Part shown: one piece after another, positions 36,323 to 44,307 of the stretch | How positions within the stretch are numbered: the first letter of the stretch is position 1 | Layout of the letters: each line of letters opens with the position of its first letter | Origin: Pseudofrankia coriaricola | Lineage (GTDB): Bacteria; Actinomycetota; Actinomycetes; Frankiales; Frankiaceae | Direction of reading: 5' to 3' | Assembly (NCBI RefSeq): GCF_001854805.1 | Contig: NZ_MBLO01000225.1 | Span: 1 to 57,373 of the forward strand | DNA: 57,373 bases | Position numbers and translations under genes: made by a program | The notes under the pieces: generated by a model | Database searches by the model: none | The model's input: only the letters and a program-made list of their open reading frames with translations | Told to the model about the DNA's origin: nothing

Positions 36323-37573
36323 TCAGGATGCCGGCGGCGCGTTCGGGTCCGGGGCGACGGGAACGTACTGCCAGGCCAGGCGGGACAGGCCCGAGATGGT
36401 CTCGACGCCGATGGCCATGGTTCGGCTGTCGCGGGTGTAGGCGGCCATGATGTAGTCCTTGCCGGCGCCGTGCACGTGGGCGAGGCTGTTGATCACCCAG
36501 CCGCCGCCGTAGGGCAGCCAGCCATTCTTGATCTCTACCGACACGCCGGCCGGCACGCCGGCGGTCAGGCCCCAGCGCTGCGACGGGATGACCGTGTCCA
36601 GCAGGCCGGTGGCGGTCGCCATGGCGTTCGGGGACAAGCCCGAATCCGGATAGGAGACGGCCCGCAGCACGCGAAGCTGGTCGTAGGCGGTCGTCTTGGT
36701 CAGCCCCCAGGCCCCGCTCCGGCCGGCCGTGGTCGCGGTCATTCCTAGCCCGCGGAAGAACGCGTTCATCCCACTCTGCGCGCCGGCCGCACGCCATAGC
36801 GCGCTCGCCGACCCGTTGTCGCTGATGGAGATCATCGGCCTGGCTAGCCGCAGCTGCCCGGCCGTGAGCTGGCCGCTCTCGCCGGTCTTCGTGAGTAGCG
36901 CCGTCAGGATGTCGAGCTTGACCGTGCTGGCGGTCTCCCAGCCGTTCCGGGCGGAGTTCGTGACGTCCACGGTCAGTCCGGTGGCCCGGTCGTACAGGGC
37001 GACGCTGACGGCCCCGGGGCGCGTGGCCAGGTAGGAGCGGAACTCCGCCGCGAGGACAGGCGCGAACGACGGGTCCGGTTCAGCCGCGGCCGGCGGGCCG
37101 CTCGCGGTCGTCGGCGGCGCCGACCCGGCCGGCGCCAGCTCCCAGGTCGCCGCCGGGGATGCTGACGCGGATGTCGGCCCGGTCGGCCCGGTCGGCCCCG
37201 TCGGCGCGGTCAGTACGGCCGGCACGGCGGTCGGAGCCGGGGGCGTCGCGCCGGCCGATGTCGCACTGCCCGATGTGGCGCCGCCCGGTGTCGCGACCGC
37301 GAAGTCGATGCCGAAAATCCCCGCGAGCACCGAGTCGTCGGGGGCGTCCGTCGACCTCGTCGGCGCGGCCCGCTCGACGACGGCGGCGGTGGGCGGCGCG
37401 GCGTCGTCGAGCGCCGCCGCGGTCGCGGCCGTGGTGAAGGGCGGGACGCCGACGGCCGCGAGCGCGGCGACCCCCACGGCGGCCGTCAGGCCAGCCAGCC
37501 GCGAGCGAGAACGCGCCCGCGCGCGGCGACGGCGAGCCGACCGGCCGGAAACCATGACCGAATTTGTATGCAT
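36323..37573 (-). CDS. Exported serine hydrolase with class A beta-lactamase motifs, long paralogue
   Basis: A 416-residue protein with a basic N-terminus, a signal/anchor helix (about residues 27-53) and a disordered Pro/Thr/Ser linker to about 165 that contains a GPTGPTGPT stretch. The hydrolase domain follows. Active-site motifs are S216-T-V-K219, S251-D-N253 and K349-N-G351 (class A enzymes have KTG). The omega-loop glutamate region (E166 in class A numbering) is not recognisable, so beta-lactam hydrolysis is doubtful and a peptidoglycan role is more likely. ATG 37573; a second ATG at 37555. The domain is about two-thirds identical to the next gene, a tandem duplication. Confidence 0.8.
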   Translation of the reverse strand: MHTNSVMVSGRSARRRRARARSRSRLAGLTAAVGVAALAAVGVPPFTTAATAAALDDAAPPTAAVVERAAPTRSTDAPDDSVLAGIFGIDFAVATPGGATSGSATSAGATPPAPTAVPAVLTAPTGPTGPTGPTSASASPAATWELAPAGSAPPTTASGPPAAAEPDPSFAPVLAAEFRSYLATRPGAVSVALYDRATGLTVDVTNSARNGWETASTVKLDILTALLTKTGESGQLTAGQLRLARPMISISDNGSASALWRAAGAQSGMNAFFRGLGMTATTAGRSGAWGLTKTTAYDQLRVLRAVSYPDSGLSPNAMATATGLLDTVIPSQRWGLTAGVPAGVSVEIKNGWLPYGGGWVINSLAHVHGAGKDYIMAAYTRDSRTMAIGVETISGLSRLAWQYVPVAPDPNAPPAS

Positions 37574-37677
37574 CTCCGGCTACGCGCGATGTTTCGAATA
37601 GTTACAAATGCCTCAACTCTTCGCGGCCTCCGACGGTCGGCGGTGCCTCCGCGCGCGGAGGCACCGCCGAGATCGCG

Positions 37678-38556
37678 TCAGGCCGCCGGCACTGTCGACC
37701 AGGCGAGGCGAGACAGGCCAGAGATGGTGTTGATGCCCGTCTGCTCGGTCGCACTGTTGCGCGTGTAGACGGCCATGACATAGTCCTTGCCGGCCCCGTG
37801 CACGTGGGCAAGGCTGTTGACCACCCAGCCGCCGTCATAGGGCAGCCAGCCGTTCTTGAGCTGGAGCCGGACACCTGTCGGCACGCCCGCGGTCAGGCCC
37901 CAGCGCTGCGCCGGGATGACCGTGTCCAGCAGGCCGGTGGCCGTGGCCCGCGCGTTCGAGGACAGGACCGCGCCCGGGTAGGAGACCGCGCGCAGGACCT
38001 TGAGCTGGTCCAGGGCGGTGGTTTTCGTCAGGCCCCACTTGCCGCCGGCCCCGGCCGCCGTCGAGGTCATCCCGAGCCTGCGGAAGAACGCGTTCATCCC
38101 GCTCCGCCCGCCGGCCTGGTTCCACAGGGAGCTGGCCGCCACGTTGTCGCTGACCGAGATCATCGGCTTCGCCAGCTTCAGCTGCGCGGCCGTGAGTTTT
38201 CCGTTCTGCCCAGTTTTCGAGAGCAGGTCGGTCAGAATGTCCAGCTTTACCGTGCTCGCCGTCTCCCAGCCAGTACGGGGTGATTTGGTGACGTAGACGG
38301 TCCGGCCGCTGCGCCGGTCAAAGAGGGCGACGCTGACGGAACCCGGCCTGGTCGCGAGGTAGGAACGCCACTTCGCGGCCAGCGCGGAGGTGAACGACGA
38401 CGTCGTCGCCGCCGAGGCCGCGTTGGCCACCGGACCGGCCGCGACCAGCGCGATGGCGATGATCCCAGCACTGATCAAACCAGCTAGACGCACCTGGAGC
38501 CGCGCTGCGCCACCCGGGCGGCACGAAAGAACGGAACGACCATGAAAAAGCGCCAT
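37678..38556 (-). CDS. Exported serine hydrolase with class A beta-lactamase motifs, short paralogue
   Basis: A 292-residue protein with a signal peptide (LAGLISAGIIAIALVAAGPV, possible cleavage after ANA at about 46) and the same hydrolase domain as its neighbour, without the long linker. Motifs: S101-T-V-K104, S136-D-N138, K234-N-G236. As in the neighbour the omega-loop glutamate is not found. Shared long stretches include SYLATRPGxVSVAL, GWETASTVKLDILT and GLLDTVIPxQRWGLTAGVP. ATG 38556 has no ribosome site and the upstream DNA is unusually AT-rich. Confidence 0.8.
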   Translation of the reverse strand: MALFHGRSVLSCRPGGAARLQVRLAGLISAGIIAIALVAAGPVANAASAATTSSFTSALAAKWRSYLATRPGSVSVALFDRRSGRTVYVTKSPRTGWETASTVKLDILTDLLSKTGQNGKLTAAQLKLAKPMISVSDNVAASSLWNQAGGRSGMNAFFRRLGMTSTAAGAGGKWGLTKTTALDQLKVLRAVSYPGAVLSSNARATATGLLDTVIPAQRWGLTAGVPTGVRLQLKNGWLPYDGGWVVNSLAHVHGAGKDYVMAVYTRNSATEQTGINTISGLSRLAWSTVPAA

Positions 38557-38774
38557 GACCGCATGTCTACGTACGGCGCCCTACTAATGATATTTGCTCG
38601 CCGTAAAAGTTCTCGAAACTATTACTCACGCTCCGTGGCGATATTTTGTCAATATGCGGAAATTACGGCGGGAAGCGCTGGACCGGCTCATTTCCGTCAC
38701 GCCTGGCGCGGCGAAAGCAGATTCCGGCCGATCTGTTGCCACCCGATGCTCCGGCGCCGGACGGTTGACGGCGG
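38557..38774. promoter_or_regulatory. AT-rich upstream region of the serine hydrolase gene
   Basis: About 120 bp (38575-38700) are far lower in GC than the flanks, with CTAATGATATTTGCTCG and CGAAACTATTACTC. On the minus strand TATCAT (38592-38587) is a plausible -10 box 31 bp before the ATG. A related string, GTTTCGAATAGTTAC (37591-37605), lies upstream of the other paralogue. Confidence 0.4.
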
Positions 38775-39350
38775 TCAGCGGTTCTGGGTCGTCCCCGGGG
38801 CGGGCGTGGCCGCCGACACGTCGGGGGTGCGGCCGGCGGCCGCAGCCTTGGCGAGGTGGCGCGCCAACGAGCCGACCGCGGTGAGGGCAAAGAGCCTCAG
38901 CAGGGGACCCGTGCCGCGGCAGGCCGGCACGAAGGTCGCCCGCCAGCTGATGCGGGTGCCGCCGCCGGGCAGCGGGTCGAGCTCCACGATCCCCTTGTAG
39001 CCGTGGACCGGAATGCCGGACACGATCGTGTAGACGAGGCGGCGGGGCGGCACGTACTCGACGATCTCCTCGCGCGACAGGACCGGCCGCATGCCCAGCT
39101 CCCGGACCGCTCCGACGCCACCCGGCGCGGGCGTGCCCGTCCGGTACCAGCGGGAGCGCGGGACGAGCGGACCGGCCCAGGACGACCAGCTCGCGCCGTC
39201 GGCGAGCAGCGCGAAGACGGCGCCCGTCTGCGCCGAGGACTCGACGACCAGCTCGAAGGACTGCGACCCGTTCGCGGTGCGGCCACCGCCGCCCTCGCCG
39301 CCGCTCGCGGCCACGGCCCCGACGACGGCGCCGCCGTCATCCTGCGCCAT
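38775..39350 (-). CDS. SRPBCC/polyketide cyclase-like protein
   Basis: A 191-residue protein with a START/Bet v1-type helix-grip fold: QSFELVVESSAQTGAVFALL, the WSSWAGPL segment, and VPPRRLVYTIVSGIPVHGYK then a strand-rich end with ISWRATFVPA. Such proteins bind a hydrophobic ligand; the ligand cannot be inferred. The first 25 residues are glycine-rich, and the last 20 are disordered. It is 60 bp from a Nudix-like gene on the same strand, so the two may be co-transcribed. Confidence 0.75.
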   Translation of the reverse strand: MAQDDGGAVVGAVAASGGEGGGGRTANGSQSFELVVESSAQTGAVFALLADGASWSSWAGPLVPRSRWYRTGTPAPGGVGAVRELGMRPVLSREEIVEYVPPRRLVYTIVSGIPVHGYKGIVELDPLPGGGTRISWRATFVPACRGTGPLLRLFALTAVGSLARHLAKAAAAGRTPDVSAATPAPGTTQNR

Positions 39351-39410
39351 GCGTTGAACCTCCCGCCTCGGCCGGGCGAGCGCCAGCGGCTCCGGCCAGG
39401 AGCTGCGCGA

Positions 39411-39962
39411 CTACCGCAGAGCGGCCGGTGTCCGGGAGCTGCGCCGGAGCTTCGTCCCCAGTCTTCCAGGAACCTCGTCCACGGGAACCCACCGGACATC
39501 CGCCGCCACGTCGGCCCCGAGATCCCGAGAGGGCAGGTGAAGCAGGTAGCGGAAGTCATAGTGGACGTGCTCGAGCTCGTCGAGCTCGAGCACCGGATCG
39601 ACGGGTACCGCGTCGAGGTCGCAGGGCAGCGCCGACTCCGGGCGCAGCACGTTCGGGTCGATGCCGGTGAGCTCACGCAGTTGGCGCAGCACCGAGCCGA
39701 GGAGCGAACAGTCCTCTTCGGCGACGTGCCCGCCCGGGAGCTGCCATCCCGGCCGACTCGCGCCGCGGACTGTCAGAACGTGCTGGTCGGACGTCATCAC
39801 GACCGCCCGACACGCGAGGTGCGCCGGGAGAGTGCTACGCAAGGTGATCGGCGGGCCGAGCAGGGACAGGATGACGAGGTCACGGACCGTGTCCAGCTCC
39901 GAGGGGTTCGCCTCCACGTAGCCGAGCGCGGTGCTGACCACAGCGTTGTTCGACACGGTCAC
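39411..39962 (-). CDS. Nudix-fold protein with a degenerate Nudix box
   Basis: A protein of about 183 residues whose central part (RAVVMTSDQHVLTVRGASRP, GWQLPGGHVAEEDCSLLGSV, LRQLRELTGI) is clearly of the Nudix superfamily. The box is altered: in the REUxEE part the sequence is RQLREL, so the first Glu is Gln and the last Glu is Leu, and the upstream Glu position is occupied by acidic residues out of register. Metal-dependent hydrolysis may be lost or changed. GTG 39962 (VTVSNNAVVSTALG) is my choice; an ATG at 39992 is also open. Confidence 0.7.
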   Translation of the reverse strand: MTVSNNAVVSTALGYVEANPSELDTVRDLVILSLLGPPITLRSTLPAHLACRAVVMTSDQHVLTVRGASRPGWQLPGGHVAEEDCSLLGSVLRQLRELTGIDPNVLRPESALPCDLDAVPVDPVLELDELEHVHYDFRYLLHLPSRDLGADVAADVRWVPVDEVPGRLGTKLRRSSRTPAALR

Positions 39963-39992
39963 GCCAGGCAACGTACCCCCGCATTGCCCCAT

Positions 39993-40408
39993 CCATGCAC
40001 ACGGTCGGGCACCCTGGGCAAACTTTAAGGTATAGGTCCGATAACCCTACGTGCCCTCAATCGCGCCACTAAGGGATAAATATCCCTGGAAACGCCTGGG
40101 CATCCTCGATAGGAAATAGCTGCTCAGGTTTACACATACGCCGCTATGGAGGCAGCGTGGCGTTGGGGCCGGCCGCGAGCAGCCGGTCGTCACGCCCACC
40201 GTCTCACCGCCCACCGACGACAGCGCGCGCCACAGTGCGTAACCGGCGCCGCCCGGCGTCACGCCCGGCGGCGGCGCCTCGATGCGGGCGGGCCGTCGCC
40301 CGCACCAACCCGTTGCCGCCGACCAGTCGCGGAGCCCACGCCGGCCACGCGCGCCCCGTCACACACGCCTGGCATCGCGGGGCGGCGCCGGCCTCCCCCG
40401 CGGCGCCG
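39993..40408. other. Intergenic gap with a low-GC island and palindrome
   Basis: 416 bases without a convincing gene (a 71-codon minus-strand frame at 40047-40262 is not protein-like). Bases 40020-40140 are AT-rich for this genome and contain the perfect palindrome GGGATA-AA-TATCCC at 40073-40086, a possible operator or promoter element for the Nudix gene to the left. The rest is GC-rich filler after the adk stop. Confidence 0.5.
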
Positions 40409-41089
40409 TCAGCCGGCGCGCTTTACCGCGGTGACGGACGAGCCGCCGCCGGCGGGCGGCAGGCGCAGCCGCGCGCGGATGTCGGCCTGGACCGCGGGCA
40501 CCGGCTGGCGGGCGTCGACCACCGCCACGTATTCCTTGCGCTGGAAGATCTCCAGCACCGGCCGGGTCTTGCTCTGGTACTCGCGCAGCCGGACGGCGAG
40601 CGCCTCAGGGTTGTCGTCGGCCCGCCCGACCAGCGCGCCGCCGCACACGTCACACACACCCGCCTGCCTCGGCCGGCTGGCGATCAGGTTGTAGTCCAGG
40701 CCGCATCGGGAGCACAGCCGGCGGGCGAGCACCCGGCGCACGACCTCCTCGTCCGGGAGGTCGAGGTAGATCACCCCGTCGATGTCGTAGCTCTCCAGGA
40801 AGAACTCGGCCTGCCGGGCATTGCGGGGGAAGCCGTCGATGACGAAGCCGTAGTTCCAGTCATGGTTGGCCAGCCGCTCCCGCACGACCCGCTCGACCAG
40901 GTCGTCCTCGACCAGGTGCCCGCTGTCGACCGCCCGGCGCACCTGGGCGCCGATCTTGGTGTGGTTCTGCACGTTCCAGCGAAAGATGTCGCCGACGTTG
41001 ATGTGGACAAGGCCCAGGTCGGCGGAGAGCAGCCGCGCCTGAGTTCCCTTGCCGCTGCCCTGAACGCCCATGATGACGTACTTGCGCAC
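40409..41089 (-). CDS. adk: Adenylate kinase homologue with a zinc-type LID
   Basis: A 226-residue nucleoside monophosphate kinase. The P-loop is GVQGSGKGTQ, the AMP-site segment FVIDGFPRN is present, and the LID carries four cysteines (CSRCG and CDVCG, 20 residues apart) typical of zinc-binding adenylate kinases. The usual adk of actinobacteria lies in the ribosomal-protein operon; this gene instead lies 52 bp downstream of polyphosphate kinase 2 and is probably a second copy. ATG 41089 opens on MRKYVIMGVQGSGKGTQ. Confidence 0.85.
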   Translation of the reverse strand: MRKYVIMGVQGSGKGTQARLLSADLGLVHINVGDIFRWNVQNHTKIGAQVRRAVDSGHLVEDDLVERVVRERLANHDWNYGFVIDGFPRNARQAEFFLESYDIDGVIYLDLPDEEVVRRVLARRLCSRCGLDYNLIASRPRQAGVCDVCGGALVGRADDNPEALAVRLREYQSKTRPVLEIFQRKEYVAVVDARQPVPAVQADIRARLRLPPAGGGSSVTAVKRAG

Positions 41090-41141
41090 GCGGACCCCCT
41101 CCCTGACGTGGTGCCGGCCAGCCGGCGGACGTGGTGCCCAA

Positions 41142-41975
41142 TCAGTCCACCGCGTACCGGCGCGGGACCCAGGTCTGGCTGTCGATCGGCGGGCGTTTGT
41201 AGGCGCGCTGCTGGCGAGGCGGCAGGGTCACCTGTGGGCGCGGGACCTCCTGGTAGGGAACCTGGGAAAGCAGGTGCGAGATGAGGTTCAGCCGGGCCGA
41301 GCGCTTGTCGTCCGCGTCGACGACGAACCAGGGTGCCTCGCGGATGTCGGTATAGGCGAACATCTCGTCCTTCGCCTCGGCGTAGTCCACCCAGTGCGCG
41401 CGGGCCTGCAGGTCCATCTCCGACAGCTTCCAGCGTTTGCCCGGGTCCTTCATCCGGGCGTGGAAGCGGCGTTCCTGCTCCTCGTCGCTGACCGAGAGCC
41501 AGTACTTCAGCAGGATGATCCCCGAACGGACCAGTGCCCGTTCGAGCTGCGGGCAGGTGCGCATGAACTCGTCGTACTCGGCGTCGGTACAGAAGCCCAT
41601 CACGCGCTCGACCCCGGCACGGTTGTACCAGCTCCGGTCGAAGAACACGACCTCGCCGGCCGCCGGGAGATGAGCGATATACCGCTGGAAATACCACTGT
41701 GTGCGTTCGCGCTCGGACGGCGTCGTCAGGGCGACGACCCGGTAGTGCCGTGCGTTGAGCCGCTCGATGATCCGCTTGATCGTGCCGCCCTTGCCTGCCG
41801 TGTCGCGGCCTTCCATGACCACAACGACCCGCAGGCCGGAATGAACGATCCACTCCTGCATCCGAACCAGTTCGACCTGTAGCCGAGCCAACTCGGAATC
41901 GGCGTCCGCCTTCGACAGCCGCGCCGGCCGTTCCACCACGGCCTTGTCCTCACCACGCGCCTCACGCAAGCTCAT
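41142..41975 (-). CDS. ppk2: Polyphosphate kinase 2
   Basis: A 277-residue PPK2 that transfers phosphate between polyphosphate and nucleotides. Walker A is EGRDTAGKGGTIKR, Walker B is VVFFDRSWYNRAGVERVMGF, and the LID-like segment RRFHARMKDPGKRWKLSEMD is intact. Single-domain PPK2s act on nucleoside di- or monophosphates; the class cannot be fixed by eye. With the adjacent adenylate kinase homologue it forms an obvious AMP-ADP-ATP and polyphosphate pair. Start at 41975 (MSLREARGEDK). Confidence 0.92.
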   Translation of the reverse strand: MSLREARGEDKAVVERPARLSKADADSELARLQVELVRMQEWIVHSGLRVVVVMEGRDTAGKGGTIKRIIERLNARHYRVVALTTPSERERTQWYFQRYIAHLPAAGEVVFFDRSWYNRAGVERVMGFCTDAEYDEFMRTCPQLERALVRSGIILLKYWLSVSDEEQERRFHARMKDPGKRWKLSEMDLQARAHWVDYAEAKDEMFAYTDIREAPWFVVDADDKRSARLNLISHLLSQVPYQEVPRPQVTLPPRQQRAYKRPPIDSQTWVPRRYAVD

Positions 41976-42405
41976 CCCTCCGTTTCCCCGGCGCCCCGTC
42001 TCCCCGGAACGCCGGCACTCCAGCGGCCCGGCCTCGATGACACTCCGGCCTCCAGGACCCCTCAGCCCGTCCCAGGCGGGGGCTTATCGGTGCTGTCCCA
42101 TCGTTCCGCGCCATCGCCTAGGACGGTGGGCGGAAAGCGGAAATCCACGGTCCACCCACGGACGGTCACCATCGCGCGACGCCAGGACTGATCGGCGATC
42201 CGACAACGTCGCGGAACGAACCTCAAGTACCCGGTAGAACACGCATCGTCACCTGGACGATGGCCTGCCCTGTCGCGACAGCCCCGCGTGAGCTCCCTGC
42301 GACGTTCGCGACCGATCGGTCAGAACCGTAGGAGCCGCCTGAACACGCCAGACCAGGACAGTCCAGGATGAAGAGCGGTAATGGCACAAGGCGGAGGCGA
42401 GGCTA
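41976..42405. other. Intergenic gap between divergent ppk2 and the lipoprotein gene
   Basis: 430 bases. It must hold both promoters. I see no gene and no strong promoter match; GGAGG at about 42392 is the ribosome site of the lipoprotein gene. Confidence 0.4.
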
Positions 42406-44244
42406 GTGACCAGGACAGCGCGGACCTTCCTGATCGCAGACCTCCCGGCAGATCTGCCTGATCGGCTTTGCCGATCGGGCAGGGACCCCGGGCGGAGCCG
42501 ATCCGGCGGGAATCCCGTCGCCGATCGGGCCGGGACCCCGGGAACGACAGCGCCCGGCGGGACGGCGCCCGGACGGCCCACGGCCCGCGGCCGGACCACG
42601 CTGCGGCTGCTGGGTGCCGGCCTCGCGGCCACGGCGCTGGCCACGACGGTGGCGGCCTGCGGTGGAGGCAAGGACAAGCCGACGGGGCCACTCAACGTCA
42701 CCGTCACCCGCGGCCAGGAAGCGTCGGCGCCGTTCGCCTCGACAGGTGGCGAGGTCATCCTCGACCTGGGCACGGCGTCGCCGGAAGCGTCCTGGGGGAC
42801 GAACGGCGGCGAGTCCGCGGTCGTCTCGCTCTACGTCGACGACACCTACACGACGGACCTCGTCATCCCGGCGTCGTTCTCGATCCCGCGCAGCCTCGAC
42901 CTGGGCAACGTGCCGGCCGGCGACCACACCCTGAAGGTGAAGTTCGCCGATGACCGCTCCCCCGCCGCCGCCCACACGGCCAACCTCACGAACCTGAAGT
43001 TCCGCACCGTCACCGCCGCCGACGCCGGTTTCGCCGCCACCCAGTACGCCCCGGTCATCTACGGGCGCACCGGCCAGGGGGCGACGCCGGACGTCAGCGG
43101 GCCGTTCCAGAGCGCGGTGACCGACACCCCGATGGTCGAGTTCCACACCGAGGCCGCCTCGCCGACCACCGGCAACAAGATCTACCGCTACTCGGTCATC
43201 TACTCGAACGAGGACGGCGCCGCCTCTGTCCCGGAGACGCTCGCCCAGTGGGGGCGTAGCACCGACATCGCCTGGGTCTACCAGGTGGAGGTCAACGCCG
43301 CCGGTCAGGTCGTCCCCGGGAGCGCCGCCGTCCAGGGCCAGGACGGCTCCACCGTCCCCTTCACCGGCGGTTACGAGGGTACGCACGCCGTCGTCCAGAC
43401 CTGCGGGCTCGCCAACAGCGTGTGCGGGAAGACGGACGGGCAGATGCGTTTCTCGCTGTCCGCGCTCGACAGCCTCGACCCGCGGAGCGAGGCGCCCGAG
43501 GGGATCATGGACCGCAATCCGTGGACGTACTGGATGATGTCGCAGGAGCTCGTCCGCGAAGGCAAGACCGCCGAGGATCCGATCGACGACCCGACGGGGA
43601 GCCCGACCCAGCTGGCCGGTGACCCGCGGTCCTACCTCTACCTGGTGCTGCGCAAGTCCACTCAGGGCACGCCCAACACCGACGCGGCCTGGGTCGGGGT
43701 GTCGGTCGGCGTCAAGCTGGCCGGCAACCCGACGATCTACCGGTCGGACCTCGGAGTGGCCAAGTGGTCGCTCAGGCGGGACGAGCCGGCCGCGACCGCG
43801 ATCGAGCTGCCGCCGGGAACCGTGGCCGAGGACATCGAGCAGATTCGTGCGCTCCGGGTGGTCGGTTTGGGCCGGGACACCAAGGCGACGGTCCAGGTCG
43901 AGTCGATCGAGCGGGCCTTCTTCCTGGACGCCGACTACAAGCCGCAGGAGTCATTCCTGTTTGCTCCGGTGAAGGCCACGCTGACCTCGGCGAGCCCGGC
44001 CGTGACCCTGCTCGACCGCGCGAACGGACCGATCATCCGGACCAGTGCGTCCCCGACCGGGTCCGCCGACCCGAACGCGACGCCTTCCTCGACCGACACC
44101 CCGCTGCTGCCTGGGATCACGATCAGCCCGAGCATGTCGGTGAACCTGCCCGGGGGGAAGTCGCCGTCGGCGACGGCCACGCAGCCGTCCGCGCCCAGGA
44201 CCACCGATGCGTCGTCCAGAGCTACGCCGACAGCCACGCCCTGA
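42406..44244 (+). CDS. Secreted lipoprotein of unknown function with a repeat-derived N-terminus
   Basis: A 612-residue protein. A hydrophobic signal (LRLLGAGLAATALATTV, residues 66-82) ends in a lipobox VAAC with lipidated Cys85. The exported part (about 440 residues) is beta-rich and ends in a Ser/Thr/Pro tail. I do not recognise the fold; a C-x5-C pair (TCGLANSVC) is present. Oddly, residues 10-50 before the signal are encoded by R1-type repeats (42430-42545). No ATG, GTG or TTG is in frame between 42406 and the signal, and GTG 42406 has GGAGG upstream, so the repeat seems to be translated unless a CTG start is used. Confidence 0.75.
   Translation: MTRTARTFLIADLPADLPDRLCRSGRDPGRSRSGGNPVADRAGTPGTTAPGGTAPGRPTARGRTTLRLLGAGLAATALATTVAACGGGKDKPTGPLNVTVTRGQEASAPFASTGGEVILDLGTASPEASWGTNGGESAVVSLYVDDTYTTDLVIPASFSIPRSLDLGNVPAGDHTLKVKFADDRSPAAAHTANLTNLKFRTVTAADAGFAATQYAPVIYGRTGQGATPDVSGPFQSAVTDTPMVEFHTEAASPTTGNKIYRYSVIYSNEDGAASVPETLAQWGRSTDIAWVYQVEVNAAGQVVPGSAAVQGQDGSTVPFTGGYEGTHAVVQTCGLANSVCGKTDGQMRFSLSALDSLDPRSEAPEGIMDRNPWTYWMMSQELVREGKTAEDPIDDPTGSPTQLAGDPRSYLYLVLRKSTQGTPNTDAAWVGVSVGVKLAGNPTIYRSDLGVAKWSLRRDEPAATAIELPPGTVAEDIEQIRALRVVGLGRDTKATVQVESIERAFFLDADYKPQESFLFAPVKATLTSASPAVTLLDRANGPIIRTSASPTGSADPNATPSSTDTPLLPGITISPSMSVNLPGGKSPSATATQPSAPRTTDASSRATPTATP
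42430..42545 (+). repeat. R1-type repeat array inside the lipoprotein reading frame
   Basis: Contains GACCTCCCGGCAGATC, a perfect hairpin GATCGGC-TTT-GCCGATC (42460-42476) followed by GGGCAGGGACCCCG, then GCCGATCCGGCGGGAATCCC and GCCGATCGGGCCGGGACCCC. It is the same family as 8288-8397 and 9483-9530, but here it is in frame with a gene. Confidence 0.8.
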
Positions 44245-44278
44245 CGTTCTCGTGCCGTTCTCGTGCCCGAGGGGCCGG

Positions 44279-44306
44279 CCCAGGCTGGGGTCGGCCTCAG
44301 CCTGGG
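44279..44306. terminator. Bidirectional hairpin between convergent genes
   Basis: CCCAGGCTG / CAGCCTGGG, a 9-bp stem with a 10-base loop, fills the space between the stop of the lipoprotein gene (44244) and the stop of the convergent gene (44308). No T-run. Confidence 0.6.
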
Positions 44307-44307
44307 G

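Noticed and set aside
36105-36797. A minus-strand frame covering the 12-bp repeats after sthA (230 codons)
   Set aside because: Alanine/threonine/methionine runs come from the tandem repeat, and the frame is out of register with the hydrolase gene.
37125-37220. Collagen-like repeat suggesting a separate structural gene
   Set aside because: The GPT repeat is only nine residues and is in frame within the linker of the serine hydrolase.
40047-40262. A 71-codon minus-strand frame in the low-GC gap
   Set aside because: No ribosome site or recognisable protein features, and it crosses the palindrome; more likely regulatory DNA.
41335-41980. Thymidylate kinase as the identity of the PPK2 gene
   Set aside because: Walker A EGRDTAGKGG and Walker B DRSWYNRAGVE are PPK2 hallmarks.
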